From Gemmatimonadota bacterium (lineage in GTDB: Bacteria; Gemmatimonadota; Gemmatimonadetes; Gemmatimonadales; GWC2-71-9): a stretch of 64,000 nt of DNA. The notes under the pieces are model-generated. The model ran no database searches, was not told the DNA's origin, and saw nothing but the letters and a program-made list of their open reading frames with translations. Of the stretch, positions 9,342-21,437 are shown piece after piece. Within the stretch, counting starts at the first letter, position 1, and each line of letters starts with the position of its first letter. Location of the stretch: the NCBI GenBank assembly GCA_027294455.1, contig JAPULZ010000064.1, positions 62,001 through 126,000 on the forward strand. Reading direction: 5' to 3'. A program made the translations under genes and the position numbers.

Positions 9342-10387
9342 GGTATTCTTGAGGGGGTGGGAAGCAACTCCGAATCGCGCGTGAGGCCCGGCCAGGGCAT
9401 GCGCGCATCGGCGTCGAGATAGTGGGTGCTGGTCCGCCCACTCTCGAGGTGAAACCATCCTGCTCGCGCGATCATAGCGGCATTGTCGACGTTGAGACGT
9501 GGCGGGGCTACCACCAACCTGGCGTGTCCGCGGATCGCGTCGGCCATGTGTACCGCGAGCGCCTGGCTGCTTGCCACCCCGCCTCCCAGCACGACCGTCC
9601 CGTGTCCCGTGGTGTCGAGGGCCATCATGACCTTTTTTGCGAGCACGTCGAACACCGCCGTTTGGAACGATGCGGCTATATCCGCCCGGTCGCGCTCCAG
9701 GTCGTCGCAGTCGCGCACCGCGTAGTACACGGCCGTCTTGAGTCCGCTGAAGGAAAAATCGAACCCCTCGCGCAGCAGCGGCCGGGGAAACTCAAACCGG
9801 TCGCTTCCCGTCGTGGCGAGTGTCTCGATGGCGGGTCCGCCGGGATATCCGAGGCCGAGCAGCTTGGCCACCTTGTCGAACGCTTCGCCCGCGGCGTCGT
9901 CGCGCGTCTGTCCCAGCAGTACGTAGCGTCCCCATTCGAGAACGTCCAACAAGACGGTGTGGCCGCCCGAGACGATCAACCCGACGAAGGGCGGCTCGAG
10001 GTCGGGGTTGTCGAGGGTCGGCGCGAACAGATGGCCTTCCAGATGATGCACGCCGATGAGGCGGCGATTGTCGGCGGCAGCCAGTCCCTTGGCGTAGCAG
10101 ACGCCGACGAGCAACGCCCCGACCAACCCGGGGCCTGCCGTGACGGCAATGGCATCGACGGCGCTCAACGCCACGCCGGCTTCCTTCAACGCCTTGTCGA
10201 CCACCGGCTGCATCACGCGCAGGTGCGCACGGCTTGCCAGTTCGGGAACGACACCTCCGAAGACCTCGTGCACATCCTGCGAGAGAATGACAAGGCTCGC
10301 CAACTCCGGTGTACCGCGCTGGGCCACCAGGACGGCGGTGGACGTCTCGTCGCAGGACGTTTCGATCCCCAGGACCACGTCGTTCAC
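9338..10387 (-). CDS. tsaD: tRNA N6-adenosine threonylcarbamoyltransferase
   Basis: VLGIETSCDETSTAVL; GVHHLEGHLFAP; FVGLIVSGGHTVLLDV; VLGGGVASSQAL. Confidence 0.95.
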   Translation of the reverse strand: MNDVVLGIETSCDETSTAVLVAQRGTPELASLVILSQDVHEVFGGVVPELASRAHLRVMQPVVDKALKEAGVALSAVDAIAVTAGPGLVGALLVGVCYAKGLAAADNRRLIGVHHLEGHLFAPTLDNPDLEPPFVGLIVSGGHTVLLDVLEWGRYVLLGQTRDDAAGEAFDKVAKLLGLGYPGGPAIETLATTGSDRFEFPRPLLREGFDFSFSGLKTAVYYAVRDCDDLERDRADIAASFQTAVFDVLAKKVMMALDTTGHGTVVLGGGVASSQALAVHMADAIRGHARLVVAPPRLNVDNAAMIARAGWFHLESGRTSTHYLDADARMPWPGLTRDSELLPTPSRIP

Positions 10388-11295
10388 AGGATCACACGCC
10401 GCGCCTGCACGGAATCCGGCGAGACGGACGCCGTAACGCCCTCGGGCCCGACGACCCGCACGGCCATCATTTCACCCGCGGTGATGGACGAGTCGGCCGT
10501 GACCATGAGTTGGTCGCGGGTCACCGAACGCACGAGCGACGCCGGCCCCCTGACGCTCACCTGGACCGTCGGCGGGATGCTCTCCCATATGCCGCCGGCG
10601 ATCACGACGGGCACGCCGACGACGATGCGCTCGGTGAGGACCTCGATGTCAAATTGGATCTCGACCTCATGTTGAGAGAGGCGCACCACGCCGAACGCCG
10701 CCGTGTCGATCGGGACCGTCAGGGTCCCGGATTCGTTCACGCGTCGAATCACCAGCGAATCGGTGTACACGCCGCCGATGCGTCGGACCTGTGCTTCCGG
10801 GCCGATGACCAGCACGCTGTCGGGGACGGCGACGACGGGTCCCGTGATCACGAACTCCGAGTCGGGCAGGACGGTCACTCGCGGTATCACGGGCACGCGT
10901 CGTTGCGCCTCGTCATCCAGGAGGACGACCAAACGCTGCGGGATCACGTCGCGCAACGTCACGTCCGCGTCGAACGTCAGGATGACGTCCTGCGGAGAGA
11001 GATTGAACGTGAATACCGACCCGCTCAACGTGTCCGGAACCACTTTCCGGATCAGCGGCGGAGAGGTGTACAGCTTGATGAGCTCGCGGGCCGAACCCTC
11101 GTAGACGGCCTGCACCAGGGGGATTTGCTGGGTGAGAGTGCGGTTGGCAGGAGTGGTGATGGTGACGGATACGGGAATCAGCTGAGTGGTCGGTTCCTCA
11201 GCCTCCACCGCCGCCCACAAGACCGTCGCCAGCACGAGGGCGGTGAGCTTGATCGGCCAGTTGGCAGCGATGGCCCGCTTGAGGTCGAACTGCAT
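10384..11295 (-). CDS. YbbR-like domain protein (CdaR-like)
   Basis: N-terminal NWPIKLTALVLATVLWAAVEAEE followed by repeated YbbR-type beta domains. Confidence 0.75.
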   Translation of the reverse strand: MQFDLKRAIAANWPIKLTALVLATVLWAAVEAEEPTTQLIPVSVTITTPANRTLTQQIPLVQAVYEGSARELIKLYTSPPLIRKVVPDTLSGSVFTFNLSPQDVILTFDADVTLRDVIPQRLVVLLDDEAQRRVPVIPRVTVLPDSEFVITGPVVAVPDSVLVIGPEAQVRRIGGVYTDSLVIRRVNESGTLTVPIDTAAFGVVRLSQHEVEIQFDIEVLTERIVVGVPVVIAGGIWESIPPTVQVSVRGPASLVRSVTRDQLMVTADSSITAGEMMAVRVVGPEGVTASVSPDSVQARRVIL

Positions 11296-11891
11296 CAGTG
11301 CCGCGTTGCGGCTGTCTCCGCGGTCGGCACCTCCTCGCTCTCCTCGGTTTCCAGGCCGAGCAGCCGCTTGAAGCGGGCCGTCTGGACGGGATCGTCCCAC
11401 TCCACGGGACCGATCGCCTTGTGCACGATGACGCCATCGCGGTCGAGGATGACGGTTTCCGGCAACCCGGTGGCCTGGTAGTCCAATTCGATCTGTCCGG
11501 ACCGATCATGCAGTATGTCGAACGTCAGGTCGAGTTCTTGGGCGAATTCCATCACCTTTTCGCTGCCGAGCTGGTCTACACTCACGGCCACGACTTTGAG
11601 TCCGAGAGGACCTAGCTCCTGATACAGGCGTTCCATCGACGGCATTTCCCACCGGCACGGGCCGCACCACGTTGCCCACAGGTTCAGCAACACCACCTCG
11701 CCCGCGTAGCTGGAGAGGGTCACGCTATCGCCGGTGGCGAGATTCACGGCATTGAAGTCCGGCGCTGCGACGCCGGTTGTCACCTGATCGATATCCTCGG
11801 TGAGCAGCGCACCGATCGTCAGCGCTGCGGCCAAGATGGTGACGATCATGCCCACGGCGATCCACTGTCCTTTCGAAGTGTTGCCACTCAT
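11295..11891 (-). CDS. TlpA/ResA-like thiol-disulfide oxidoreductase
   Basis: N-terminal TM; VVLLNLWATWCGPCRWEMPSMERLYQEL thioredoxin-like active site. Confidence 0.88.
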   Translation of the reverse strand: MSGNTSKGQWIAVGMIVTILAAALTIGALLTEDIDQVTTGVAAPDFNAVNLATGDSVTLSSYAGEVVLLNLWATWCGPCRWEMPSMERLYQELGPLGLKVVAVSVDQLGSEKVMEFAQELDLTFDILHDRSGQIELDYQATGLPETVILDRDGVIVHKAIGPVEWDDPVQTARFKRLLGLETEESEEVPTAETAATRH

Positions 11892-12568
11892 ACCGAGACT
11901 CCTTGTTTGCAACGCTCGCGCAGCTGACCGATCATCGATGCGGGGTCGGCCGCGGAAAAGATGGCCGATCCCGCCACGAACGTGTCCGCTCCTGCGCCGT
12001 ACGCCGCGTCAATAGTGTTCAATGCAATGCCTCCGTCTACTTCCAGGTACGCCGTACTGCCCCGATCGTCCAGCAGGGCCCTGGCACGGCGAATCTTGGC
12101 CGTACTGGCGCCGATGTAGGACTGACGGGCGAATCCCGGATTCACGCTCATGATGAGCAGGAGATCCAGGTCGTCCACCACCTCTTCCACCGCGCCGAGC
12201 GGCGTGCCGGGATTCAGCGCCAGGCCGGCGCGCATTCCTCGTTCCCGTACGGACACCAGGTGCCGCTGGAGGTGTCCCGTCGCCTCGGGATGGAAGGTGA
12301 ACACCGACGCGCCCGCTTCTGCAAACGGTTCGATGTAGTGCTCCGGTTCCATCACCATCAAATGTACATCCAACGGCAGATCGGTCACCCGGCGGAGCGC
12401 ATCGATCATGGCGGTGCCGAACGTAAGATTCGGCACGAACCGGCCGTCCATGACGTCGACGTGGAGCCAGTCGGCGCCTCCGGCCTCGAGCTGGGCCACC
12501 TGGTCGCTCAGCTTCAGCAGATCGGCGCTGAGCACACTGGGCGCGATGCGGACCGGCTGGGGCGTCAC
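11888..12568 (-). CDS. rpe: Ribulose-phosphate 3-epimerase
   Basis: IAPSVLSADLLKLSDQV; DWLHVDVMDGRFVPNLTFG; LLIMSVNPGFARQSYI; EVDGGI. Confidence 0.95.
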   Translation of the reverse strand: MTPQPVRIAPSVLSADLLKLSDQVAQLEAGGADWLHVDVMDGRFVPNLTFGTAMIDALRRVTDLPLDVHLMVMEPEHYIEPFAEAGASVFTFHPEATGHLQRHLVSVRERGMRAGLALNPGTPLGAVEEVVDDLDLLLIMSVNPGFARQSYIGASTAKIRRARALLDDRGSTAYLEVDGGIALNTIDAAYGAGADTFVAGSAIFSAADPASMIGQLRERCKQGVSV

Positions 12569-13374
12569 TGGATGCGCTCCCTGGCGATCCATCCCGTGAC
12601 ACTGGTACCGGGTGCCGCGAGGGTACCGGCGGCGGGCGTCTGCTGGACGACGGTCCCCGCTACTTCCCGTGACGTGCGCTGGATGAAATTCCCCATGGTC
12701 AAACCGATGGTCTCCAAGGTATCTCGTGCCTCCTCCAATGTCAGGCCGGCGAGATCCGGGACGGCCACCGTCGCCGCACCCAGGCTCACGAGAACCCGCA
12801 CCACGCGGCCCGGCAGGAGGGTGACCCCCGTGGCCGGCTGCGTGTTGACGACCACGCCCCGGGCTGAGGGGGTCTGGACCGAGTCGATCACCGCGGTGAG
12901 CCCCGCCGACTCGATGAGCATCCTGGCCAGGTCGCCCGTGTAGTTCGACACGTCCGGGACGGGCACCTGCCGGGGGCCCTGGCTGCGCGAGAGGTTGACC
13001 GTAGTGCCTTCGGGCACCACCACGCCGGGGGGGGGATCCTGCCACACGACGGTGCGGGTCGCGGCAGTCGGGTGGTGGATGAGCTTGGTTTCCCCCTGGA
13101 TGAGCCCCTGATTGCGGATGGCCTCCCACGCTTCTGCTTCCGGAAGCCCAATCGTGTTGGGGACCGTCTGGCGGTGCACCAGAAACGGGGCCGGAAAGAG
13201 GACCAGCGCGGCGAAGAGGTATCCGGCCAGCACGAACACCGCGAAGGTGGCCAGGAACCACCGTAGGTCGTTTCCTCCTGGGAGGCCGGCCAACCACTTG
13301 CCCGGCTGAAACCAGCCGAAGAGCCGGGCCCAATCCAGCTTTAGTCCCGGGGAGGTGCGGCGGCGGACCTTCAT
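12565..13374 (-). CDS. PASTA-domain membrane protein
   Basis: N-terminal TM, then three PASTA repeats (e.g. VPNTIGLPEAEAWEAIRNQGL..., VPDVSNYTGDLARMLIESAGL..., VPDLAGLTLEEARDTLETIGL...). Confidence 0.85.
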   Translation of the reverse strand: MKVRRRTSPGLKLDWARLFGWFQPGKWLAGLPGGNDLRWFLATFAVFVLAGYLFAALVLFPAPFLVHRQTVPNTIGLPEAEAWEAIRNQGLIQGETKLIHHPTAATRTVVWQDPPPGVVVPEGTTVNLSRSQGPRQVPVPDVSNYTGDLARMLIESAGLTAVIDSVQTPSARGVVVNTQPATGVTLLPGRVVRVLVSLGAATVAVPDLAGLTLEEARDTLETIGLTMGNFIQRTSREVAGTVVQQTPAAGTLAAPGTSVTGWIARERIQ

Positions 13375-14633
13375 GCCGCGCGCCTCAGCCGAGCACCAAA
13401 GCCGCCGTCGGACCCCTCGCCGGCCGGAAGGACGAACATGTCGTCGCGCTCACGGTGAAAGTCGATGTGTGCGCTCAGAAAATCCTCGACTTGGCGTTCG
13501 TTTTCTTCCGGCTCCAGCGAGCACGTAAGGTATGCCAACAAGCCGCCGGGGCGCACGGCGGGCGCCGCGCCGTGCAGGATCTCTCGCTGCAGCCCGGCCA
13601 GCTCTCTGATCCTGTCGGGACTCAGGCGCCACCGGGCGTCGGGGTGGCGGGCCATGGTGCCGGTGGCACTACAGGGCGCATCGATCATCACGACGTCCAG
13701 CTCCTCGGGGCGGACTGGCGGAAAGCGTGCGTCGGCAACCGCCACGACGGCGCTGGACCCGACGCGCCGCAGATTCTCGCACAAACGGCCCATGCGGGAC
13801 CGCGAAACATCGGACGCCAGCACGGTGCATGTTCGTGCCAGAATGGCTGTCTTTCCCCCGGGGGCCGCGCAGGCGTCCCAGACCGCATCGCCCGCCGACG
13901 CTCCAACGTACTCCAGGATCTTTCGTTGCGTCGCATCCTGCACGATGAATCCGCCTTCGCGGTATCCAGGAAGGTCCGCCACTCTTGCCGCCTCCACCGC
14001 GAATCCCAGATCCGGTCCCATAGTCCGGTACGCGATCTCCGCCTCTTGCCACGCCGCACGGAGCCGGTCGGCGGTCCACGCCGCCGGCTGGATCACCAGG
14101 GGCGGTCGCCTGTTGTTGTGGCGCAGGAGCTGCTCGGTGCGGTCGGCTCCGAAGCGAGGCAGCCAACGCGCTACCAGCCATTCGGGGTGGGAGTACCGCG
14201 TGGCCAAGGCCTCGGGATCCTTCGTTTTCGGTCCGAAGTCGACGGGTCCCGCCGTGCTCGTCTTCCGCAGGACGGCGTTGACCAGCGAGCCGCATTGCTT
14301 GCCGCACACCGCCTTTGCGAGCTCCACGGTGCTTTGGACCACCGCGTAGGACGGAACTCGATCGAGATACAGGAGTTGATACACCCCGATTCGCAACACG
14401 TCTCGCAGGTCCTCGGAGAGCCGCTTGTTCGGCCGCGAGAGTATAGCGGTTATGCGCCGATCGAGCACTGTACGCTGGCGCAGCACCCCCGAGGCGATCT
14501 CGTGGGCGAGCTTGCGGTCCCGGTCGGAAAGGCCTGGGACCGTGGCATCGAGGGCGCGATCGAAGGTTTGGTCTGCCCGCACGGCCCGCAGGATACCGAG
14601 AGCCGCTTCCCGCGGCTCTGTGCCTGCGACCAC
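13371..14633 (-). CDS. rsmB: 16S rRNA (cytosine-C5)-methyltransferase RsmB
   Basis: NusB-like N-terminus plus VWDACAAPGGKTAILA, VMIDAPCSATGTMARHPDARW motifs; GTG start. Confidence 0.9.
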   Translation of the reverse strand: MVAGTEPREAALGILRAVRADQTFDRALDATVPGLSDRDRKLAHEIASGVLRQRTVLDRRITAILSRPNKRLSEDLRDVLRIGVYQLLYLDRVPSYAVVQSTVELAKAVCGKQCGSLVNAVLRKTSTAGPVDFGPKTKDPEALATRYSHPEWLVARWLPRFGADRTEQLLRHNNRRPPLVIQPAAWTADRLRAAWQEAEIAYRTMGPDLGFAVEAARVADLPGYREGGFIVQDATQRKILEYVGASAGDAVWDACAAPGGKTAILARTCTVLASDVSRSRMGRLCENLRRVGSSAVVAVADARFPPVRPEELDVVMIDAPCSATGTMARHPDARWRLSPDRIRELAGLQREILHGAAPAVRPGGLLAYLTCSLEPEENERQVEDFLSAHIDFHRERDDMFVLPAGEGSDGGFGARLRRAA

Positions 14634-14635
14634 GC

Positions 14636-15433
14636 TCAGTCGAGCAGGCCTTTCGCGGGACTCGAGGGAACGGCGATCTCGCGTCGGGGCATGCGGCCGG
14701 CGAGAAACGCTGCGCGTCCCGCCTCCACCGCCCGACGCATCGCTCCCGCCATCATGACCGGGTCCGCCGCCTCGGCGATGGCCGTGTTCATGAGAATGCC
14801 GTCGACACCCTGTTCCATGGTCTCGCATGCGTCCGACGCGGTGCCGACTCCCGCATCGACGATCACCGGCACGCCGAGGCGTTGCTTGATGATACGGATG
14901 TTGTACGGGTTCAGGAGCCCGAGTCCACTGCCGATGGGAGATGCCAGGGGCATCACGGCAGCGCATCCGGCGTCCTCCAGCCGGAGGGCGGTGATCAGAT
15001 CGTCGTTGGTATAGGCCATCACCTGAAAGCCCTCGGCGGCCAGGGTGCGAGCCGCCTCCAGCAGTGCGGCAGTGTCCGGCAGCAACGTATCGGGGTCGCC
15101 GATCACCTCGAGCTTCACGAACTCGTTGAATCCGGCCTCTCGCGCCAAACGGGCGTAGCGCACCGCGTCGTCAGCGGTCGAGCACCCGGCCGTGTTGGCC
15201 AGTAGAAAAACGCGTTCGGAGTCCAAATGGTGGAGAATGCCTTCCTCTTTCGTGCGGTCCAGGTCCACCCGACGCACGGCCACGGTCGCGATCTCCGCGC
15301 CGGAAGCTTCGATCGCGCTGACCATGGTCGGGTTGTCGGCGTACTTGCCGGTACCGACCATGAGGCGGGATCGGAAGGTCCGCCCGCCCACGGTGAGTGG
15401 CGTGTCGGCCGGAGCGCTTACCGTCGAGGTCAT
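14636..15433 (-). CDS. thiG: Thiazole synthase
   Basis: SRLMVGTGKYADNPTMVSAIEASGAEIATVAVRRVD...PVIVDAGVGTASDACETMEQGVDGILMNTAIAEA. Confidence 0.95.
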   Translation of the reverse strand: MTSTVSAPADTPLTVGGRTFRSRLMVGTGKYADNPTMVSAIEASGAEIATVAVRRVDLDRTKEEGILHHLDSERVFLLANTAGCSTADDAVRYARLAREAGFNEFVKLEVIGDPDTLLPDTAALLEAARTLAAEGFQVMAYTNDDLITALRLEDAGCAAVMPLASPIGSGLGLLNPYNIRIIKQRLGVPVIVDAGVGTASDACETMEQGVDGILMNTAIAEAADPVMMAGAMRRAVEAGRAAFLAGRMPRREIAVPSSPAKGLLD

Positions 15434-15455
15434 GTCCGCATCATTCCCGGGAGGC

Positions 15456-15656
15456 TCACCCGCCACCCACAAAGTGGACCAGTTCGACCTGGTCGCCGTC
15501 CGCGAGCCGGGTGGCTTCCAACGCCGGCCGGCGCACGATCGCACGGTTGTGCTCGACCACCACCATGCGGGGATCCAGGGCCAGCGACCGCAGGAGATCA
15601 TCCAGGGATGCCCCGGTTTCGATCTCCCGCGTGTCGCCGTTTACGGTGATTTGCAT
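15456..15656 (-). CDS. thiS: Sulfur carrier protein ThiS
   Basis: 66 aa, ubiquitin-like, C-terminal HFVGGG (GG terminus). Confidence 0.9.
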   Translation of the reverse strand: MQITVNGDTREIETGASLDDLLRSLALDPRMVVVEHNRAIVRRPALEATRLADGDQVELVHFVGGG

Positions 15657-16287
15657 CGCGTTCGTCTTGGCGTCCAGACTTCAATAATAACAACATCGCA
15701 GCGACCACAGAGCCGGGGTCCTTCGCCCCCCACAGGGCCGAGATGGCGGCGACGCCGTACGCGCCCGCGTCGAGGCATTGGGAGACGCGCTCCGGTGTCA
15801 CACCGCCGATGGCCACGACCCGTGCGGGCAGCGCCCGTGCGATGGCGTCGGGGCCCAGGGCCCGTCGACCCGGGTGGGACGCCGTCTCCCAGATCGGTCC
15901 GAGAAAGACGTAATCGGCCCCCTCCTCGACCGCTTCCATGGCCTCCTCGGGGTGATGGACCGAGCGGCCGATCCACACCTCGGGACCCACGAGAGTGCGC
16001 ACCATCGCGGTGGGGAGGCCCGTGGCCGGCAGGTGCACGCCGTCCGCCTCCACGATCTCGGCCACGTCGGCGCGGTCGTTGACGAACAGCCTCGCCCCGG
16101 TCCCCTCGGTCGCACGGCGGAGCCGGTCGGCCAACTCGGCGAGGATGCGCCCCGGCGCCCCGGGCGCTCGGGCGTGGAGGGCGACCTCAGGCCCGCGCGC
16201 GATCGCCGCGGCGCCGGCGTCGATGCCGGCACGGTCGGGCGCATCGATGGGGGTGACGGCGTGGAGGAGCGGTAGGCCCGAATTCAC
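15598..16287 (-). CDS. ThiE/TenI-superfamily protein (thiamine phosphate synthase or thiazole tautomerase)
   Basis: LFVNDRADVAEIVEADGVHLP...GADYVFLGPIWETASHPGR...RVVAIGGVTPERV; lacks the QxRxK motif typical of ThiE; next to thiS-thiG. Confidence 0.8.
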   Translation of the reverse strand: MNSGLPLLHAVTPIDAPDRAGIDAGAAAIARGPEVALHARAPGAPGRILAELADRLRRATEGTGARLFVNDRADVAEIVEADGVHLPATGLPTAMVRTLVGPEVWIGRSVHHPEEAMEAVEEGADYVFLGPIWETASHPGRRALGPDAIARALPARVVAIGGVTPERVSQCLDAGAYGVAAISALWGAKDPGSVVAAMLLLLKSGRQDERDANHRKRRHAGDRNRGIPG

Positions 16288-17216
16288 TCGAATCGTTGGC
16301 CCACCGTGGCGCCGCGTCCGCGCACCCATTCGCTGGCCGCCATGCGCCGGCTCCCGGAGGGTTGCACGTCAAGGAATTGGAGCGCGCCATCCGTGGTCGT
16401 GATGACGAACGCAGGGTGGGTCTCGACGATTTCTCCGCTCGTGCCCCCCTTCTCCGGGATGTCGGCCCCCATGGGCCCGAACAGTTTGATGGGCTCGCCG
16501 TCGAGCTCGGTCCACGCTCCCGGTGTCGGATCCATCGCCCGCACGCGGCGGGCAACCTCCCCCGACGGACGGCTCCAGTCGATTCTCGCCGTCTCGCGGG
16601 TGATCTTCGGTGCCAGCGTGGCCTGGGAATCATCCTGGGGCTCCCAACGGGTCTCACCGAGGGCGATGAGTTCGAGCCCTTCGACCAGCGCGAGCGCTCC
16701 GAGCTCTGCCAGGCGTACGGAGAGCTCCCCGTACGTCTCGTCGTCGGCGATGGGGGTGGCGACCCGCTGGAGCACAGGTCCGCTGTCGAGCCCTTCCTCG
16801 ATCTTCATGATGGAGATTCCCGACTCTTCCAACCCTTCGAGAATGGCGTGCTGGATAGGTGCCGCGCCTCGCAGGCTCGGCAGGGTCGAGGCATGGACGT
16901 TGATCAGTCCCAATCGGGGAACGGCCAGCAACGCGGGCTTGAGAATGTGTCCGTACGCCACCACGACGCCGATGTCGGGTTCGAGGTCTTCGAATTGTTG
17001 CACGAAATCCGGGTCGTTGGGACGGTCGGGTTGCAGGACGGCCAAGTCTTCTTCCAGCGCAACCGTCTTGATCGGCGGCGGGATGAGCTCGGAGCGCTTC
17101 CGGCCGTGCGGCTTGTCGGGCTGGGTGACGACCGCGATGACGTCGAATCCCTCGCCCAGCAACGCACGCAGGGACGGGACCGCGAAGTCGGGCGTTCCGA
17201 AGAAGACGACCCTCAC
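16284..17216 (-). CDS. fmt: Methionyl-tRNA formyltransferase
   Basis: VRVVFFGTPDFAVPSLRALL; NVHASTLPSLRGAAPIQHAILEG. Confidence 0.93.
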   Translation of the reverse strand: MRVVFFGTPDFAVPSLRALLGEGFDVIAVVTQPDKPHGRKRSELIPPPIKTVALEEDLAVLQPDRPNDPDFVQQFEDLEPDIGVVVAYGHILKPALLAVPRLGLINVHASTLPSLRGAAPIQHAILEGLEESGISIMKIEEGLDSGPVLQRVATPIADDETYGELSVRLAELGALALVEGLELIALGETRWEPQDDSQATLAPKITRETARIDWSRPSGEVARRVRAMDPTPGAWTELDGEPIKLFGPMGADIPEKGGTSGEIVETHPAFVITTTDGALQFLDVQPSGSRRMAASEWVRGRGATVGQRFE

Positions 17217-17751
17217 GGGCCCGACGCGCTCGCCGGGGAGGCCTCTTTGAGATACCCGGTCGTTCCCTTGCGAAGCTTCTTCCATTTCTTGAGCAACATC
17301 CGCCGCTTGAGCACACCTAGGTGGTCGAGGAACAGCACGCCGTCCATATGGTCGATCTCGTGCTGCACCGCACGCGCGGGGAAGTTCTTCAACTCGTTCC
17401 GCTGGCGCGTGCCGTCCAGTAGCGTCGTCTCGACCACGATGAGCTCTGCGCGGTCGACGTCTCCGAAGAGGTCCGGAATCGAGAGGCACCCTTCTTCTGA
17501 CCGGGTCTTTCCCTCTTGCTCCACGATGACGGGGTTGATCAACACCATTCGCGGATGGTCCTCGACGTCCACCACCGCCACTCGCTGCGTGACGCCCACC
17601 TGGTTGGCCGCCAGGCCGATCCCCTCGGCGGCGTACATCGTATCGAAAAGGTCAGCGACGAGGGCCAGGATCTCGTCCGTGACTTCCGGCACCTCGTCCG
17701 CGCGTTGCCGTAACACTGGAGATCCCAGCAAATGAATCGTCCGCAGGGGCA

Positions 17752-17752
<1 letters not shown>
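17213..17752 (-). CDS. def: Peptide deformylase
   Basis: GIGLAANQVGV; EEGCLSIPD; QHEIDHMDGVLFLDHL. Confidence 0.95.
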
Positions 17753-20241
<2,489 letters not shown>

Positions 20242-20245
<4 letters not shown>

Positions 20246-21276
20246 TCGTCGAACATGGTCCTCTGTTTGAACGCATCCGAGGCGGGGGTGATGCCCAGGT
20301 GGCGGTAGGCGGCCGGTGTCGCGGTTCGGCCCCGGGGGGTGCGGTTGAGAAAGCCCTCTTGCACGAGAAAGGGTTCGTACACTTCCTCGAGCGTCTCCGC
20401 ATCCTCGCCGACCGCGGCCGCGATGTTCTTGAGGCCCACCGGCCCGCCGTCGAATTTGTCGATGATGGTCGTGAGGATCTTGGCGTCCATGTCGTCGAGG
20501 CCGTACTCGTCGACGTTCAACCGGCCGAGCGCCTCCCGGGCCACGGATACCGTGATCACGCCGTCCGCCTTGACCTCCGCGAAATCCCGTACGCGACGCA
20601 GGAGTCGATTGGCCACGCGGGGCGTTCCCCGGCTGCGTTTGGCGATCTCCGCGGCCCCAAGCTCTTCGATCTTGACGTTGAGGATCGCCCCGGATCGCTC
20701 CACGATCTCCTGCAGGTCGTCCGGCGGATAGTACCCGATGCGCTCGACCAAGCCGAAACGCGCCCGCATCGGCGGCGTCAGCATCCCGTATCGGGTCGAC
20801 GCACCGATCAGGGTGAACGGCTCCAGCCGCAGCGGAACCGTCTGGGCGCTCGGCCCGTCGCCAATCCGGATGTCGACGTGGTAATCCTCCATGGCCGGAT
20901 AGAGAAATTCTTCGAGCACAGGTCGCAGACGGTGAATCTCATCGATGAACAAGATGTCGCCGGCTTGCAGGTCCGTGAGGAGGCCTACCAGATCGCCCGG
21001 TTTTTCGATGACGGGTCCGCTCGTCGTGCGGACGTTGACGCCCATTTCGCGCGAGATGACCATCGCCAGGGTCGTCTTACCGAGACCGGGCGGGCCGACG
21101 AACAGCGTGTGGTCGAGCACGCCGCCGCGCTGCTTGGCCGCGTCGATGGCGATTTGCAGGCTCTCCTTGACCTGTCGCTGCCCGATGAAGTCGGCGAGAC
21201 GGCCCGGCCGGAGCGACGCCTCGGTGGCGTTCTCCTCGGGCAGGATCTCGGGCGTCGTGACTTGGGATCGACTCAC
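20242..21276 (-). CDS. ruvB: Holliday junction branch migration ATPase RuvB
   Basis: [65 protein letters not shown] start. Confidence 0.96.
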
Positions 21277-21437
21277 TTGACGGCGGTCGCGGCCCAGCGG
21301 ATCGGACGCTCGCCGGGCACCACGTCATGACGCTTGTGGCAGGTGATGCAACGGTCCCTCAGCCTGGTCGTGCCAGGTTTGACAAAGGTGCGATTGGTCG
21401 TTTTGCAGTTGGTGCAAATCCACTCGGCGGATGTCAT
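21273..21437 (-). CDS. 54-aa zinc-ribbon protein (not in the ORF track)
   Basis: Own translation [54 protein letters not shown]; two CxxC pairs; 4-nt overlaps with ruvA upstream and ruvB downstream. Confidence 0.7.
   Translation of the reverse strand: MTSAEWICTNCKTTNRTFVKPGTTRLRDRCITCHKRHDVVPGERPIRWAATAVK

Noticed and set aside
10384-11295. Possible c-di-AMP operon around the YbbR protein
   Set aside because: No diadenylate cyclase gene is adjacent; YbbR domain alone does not establish c-di-AMP signalling.
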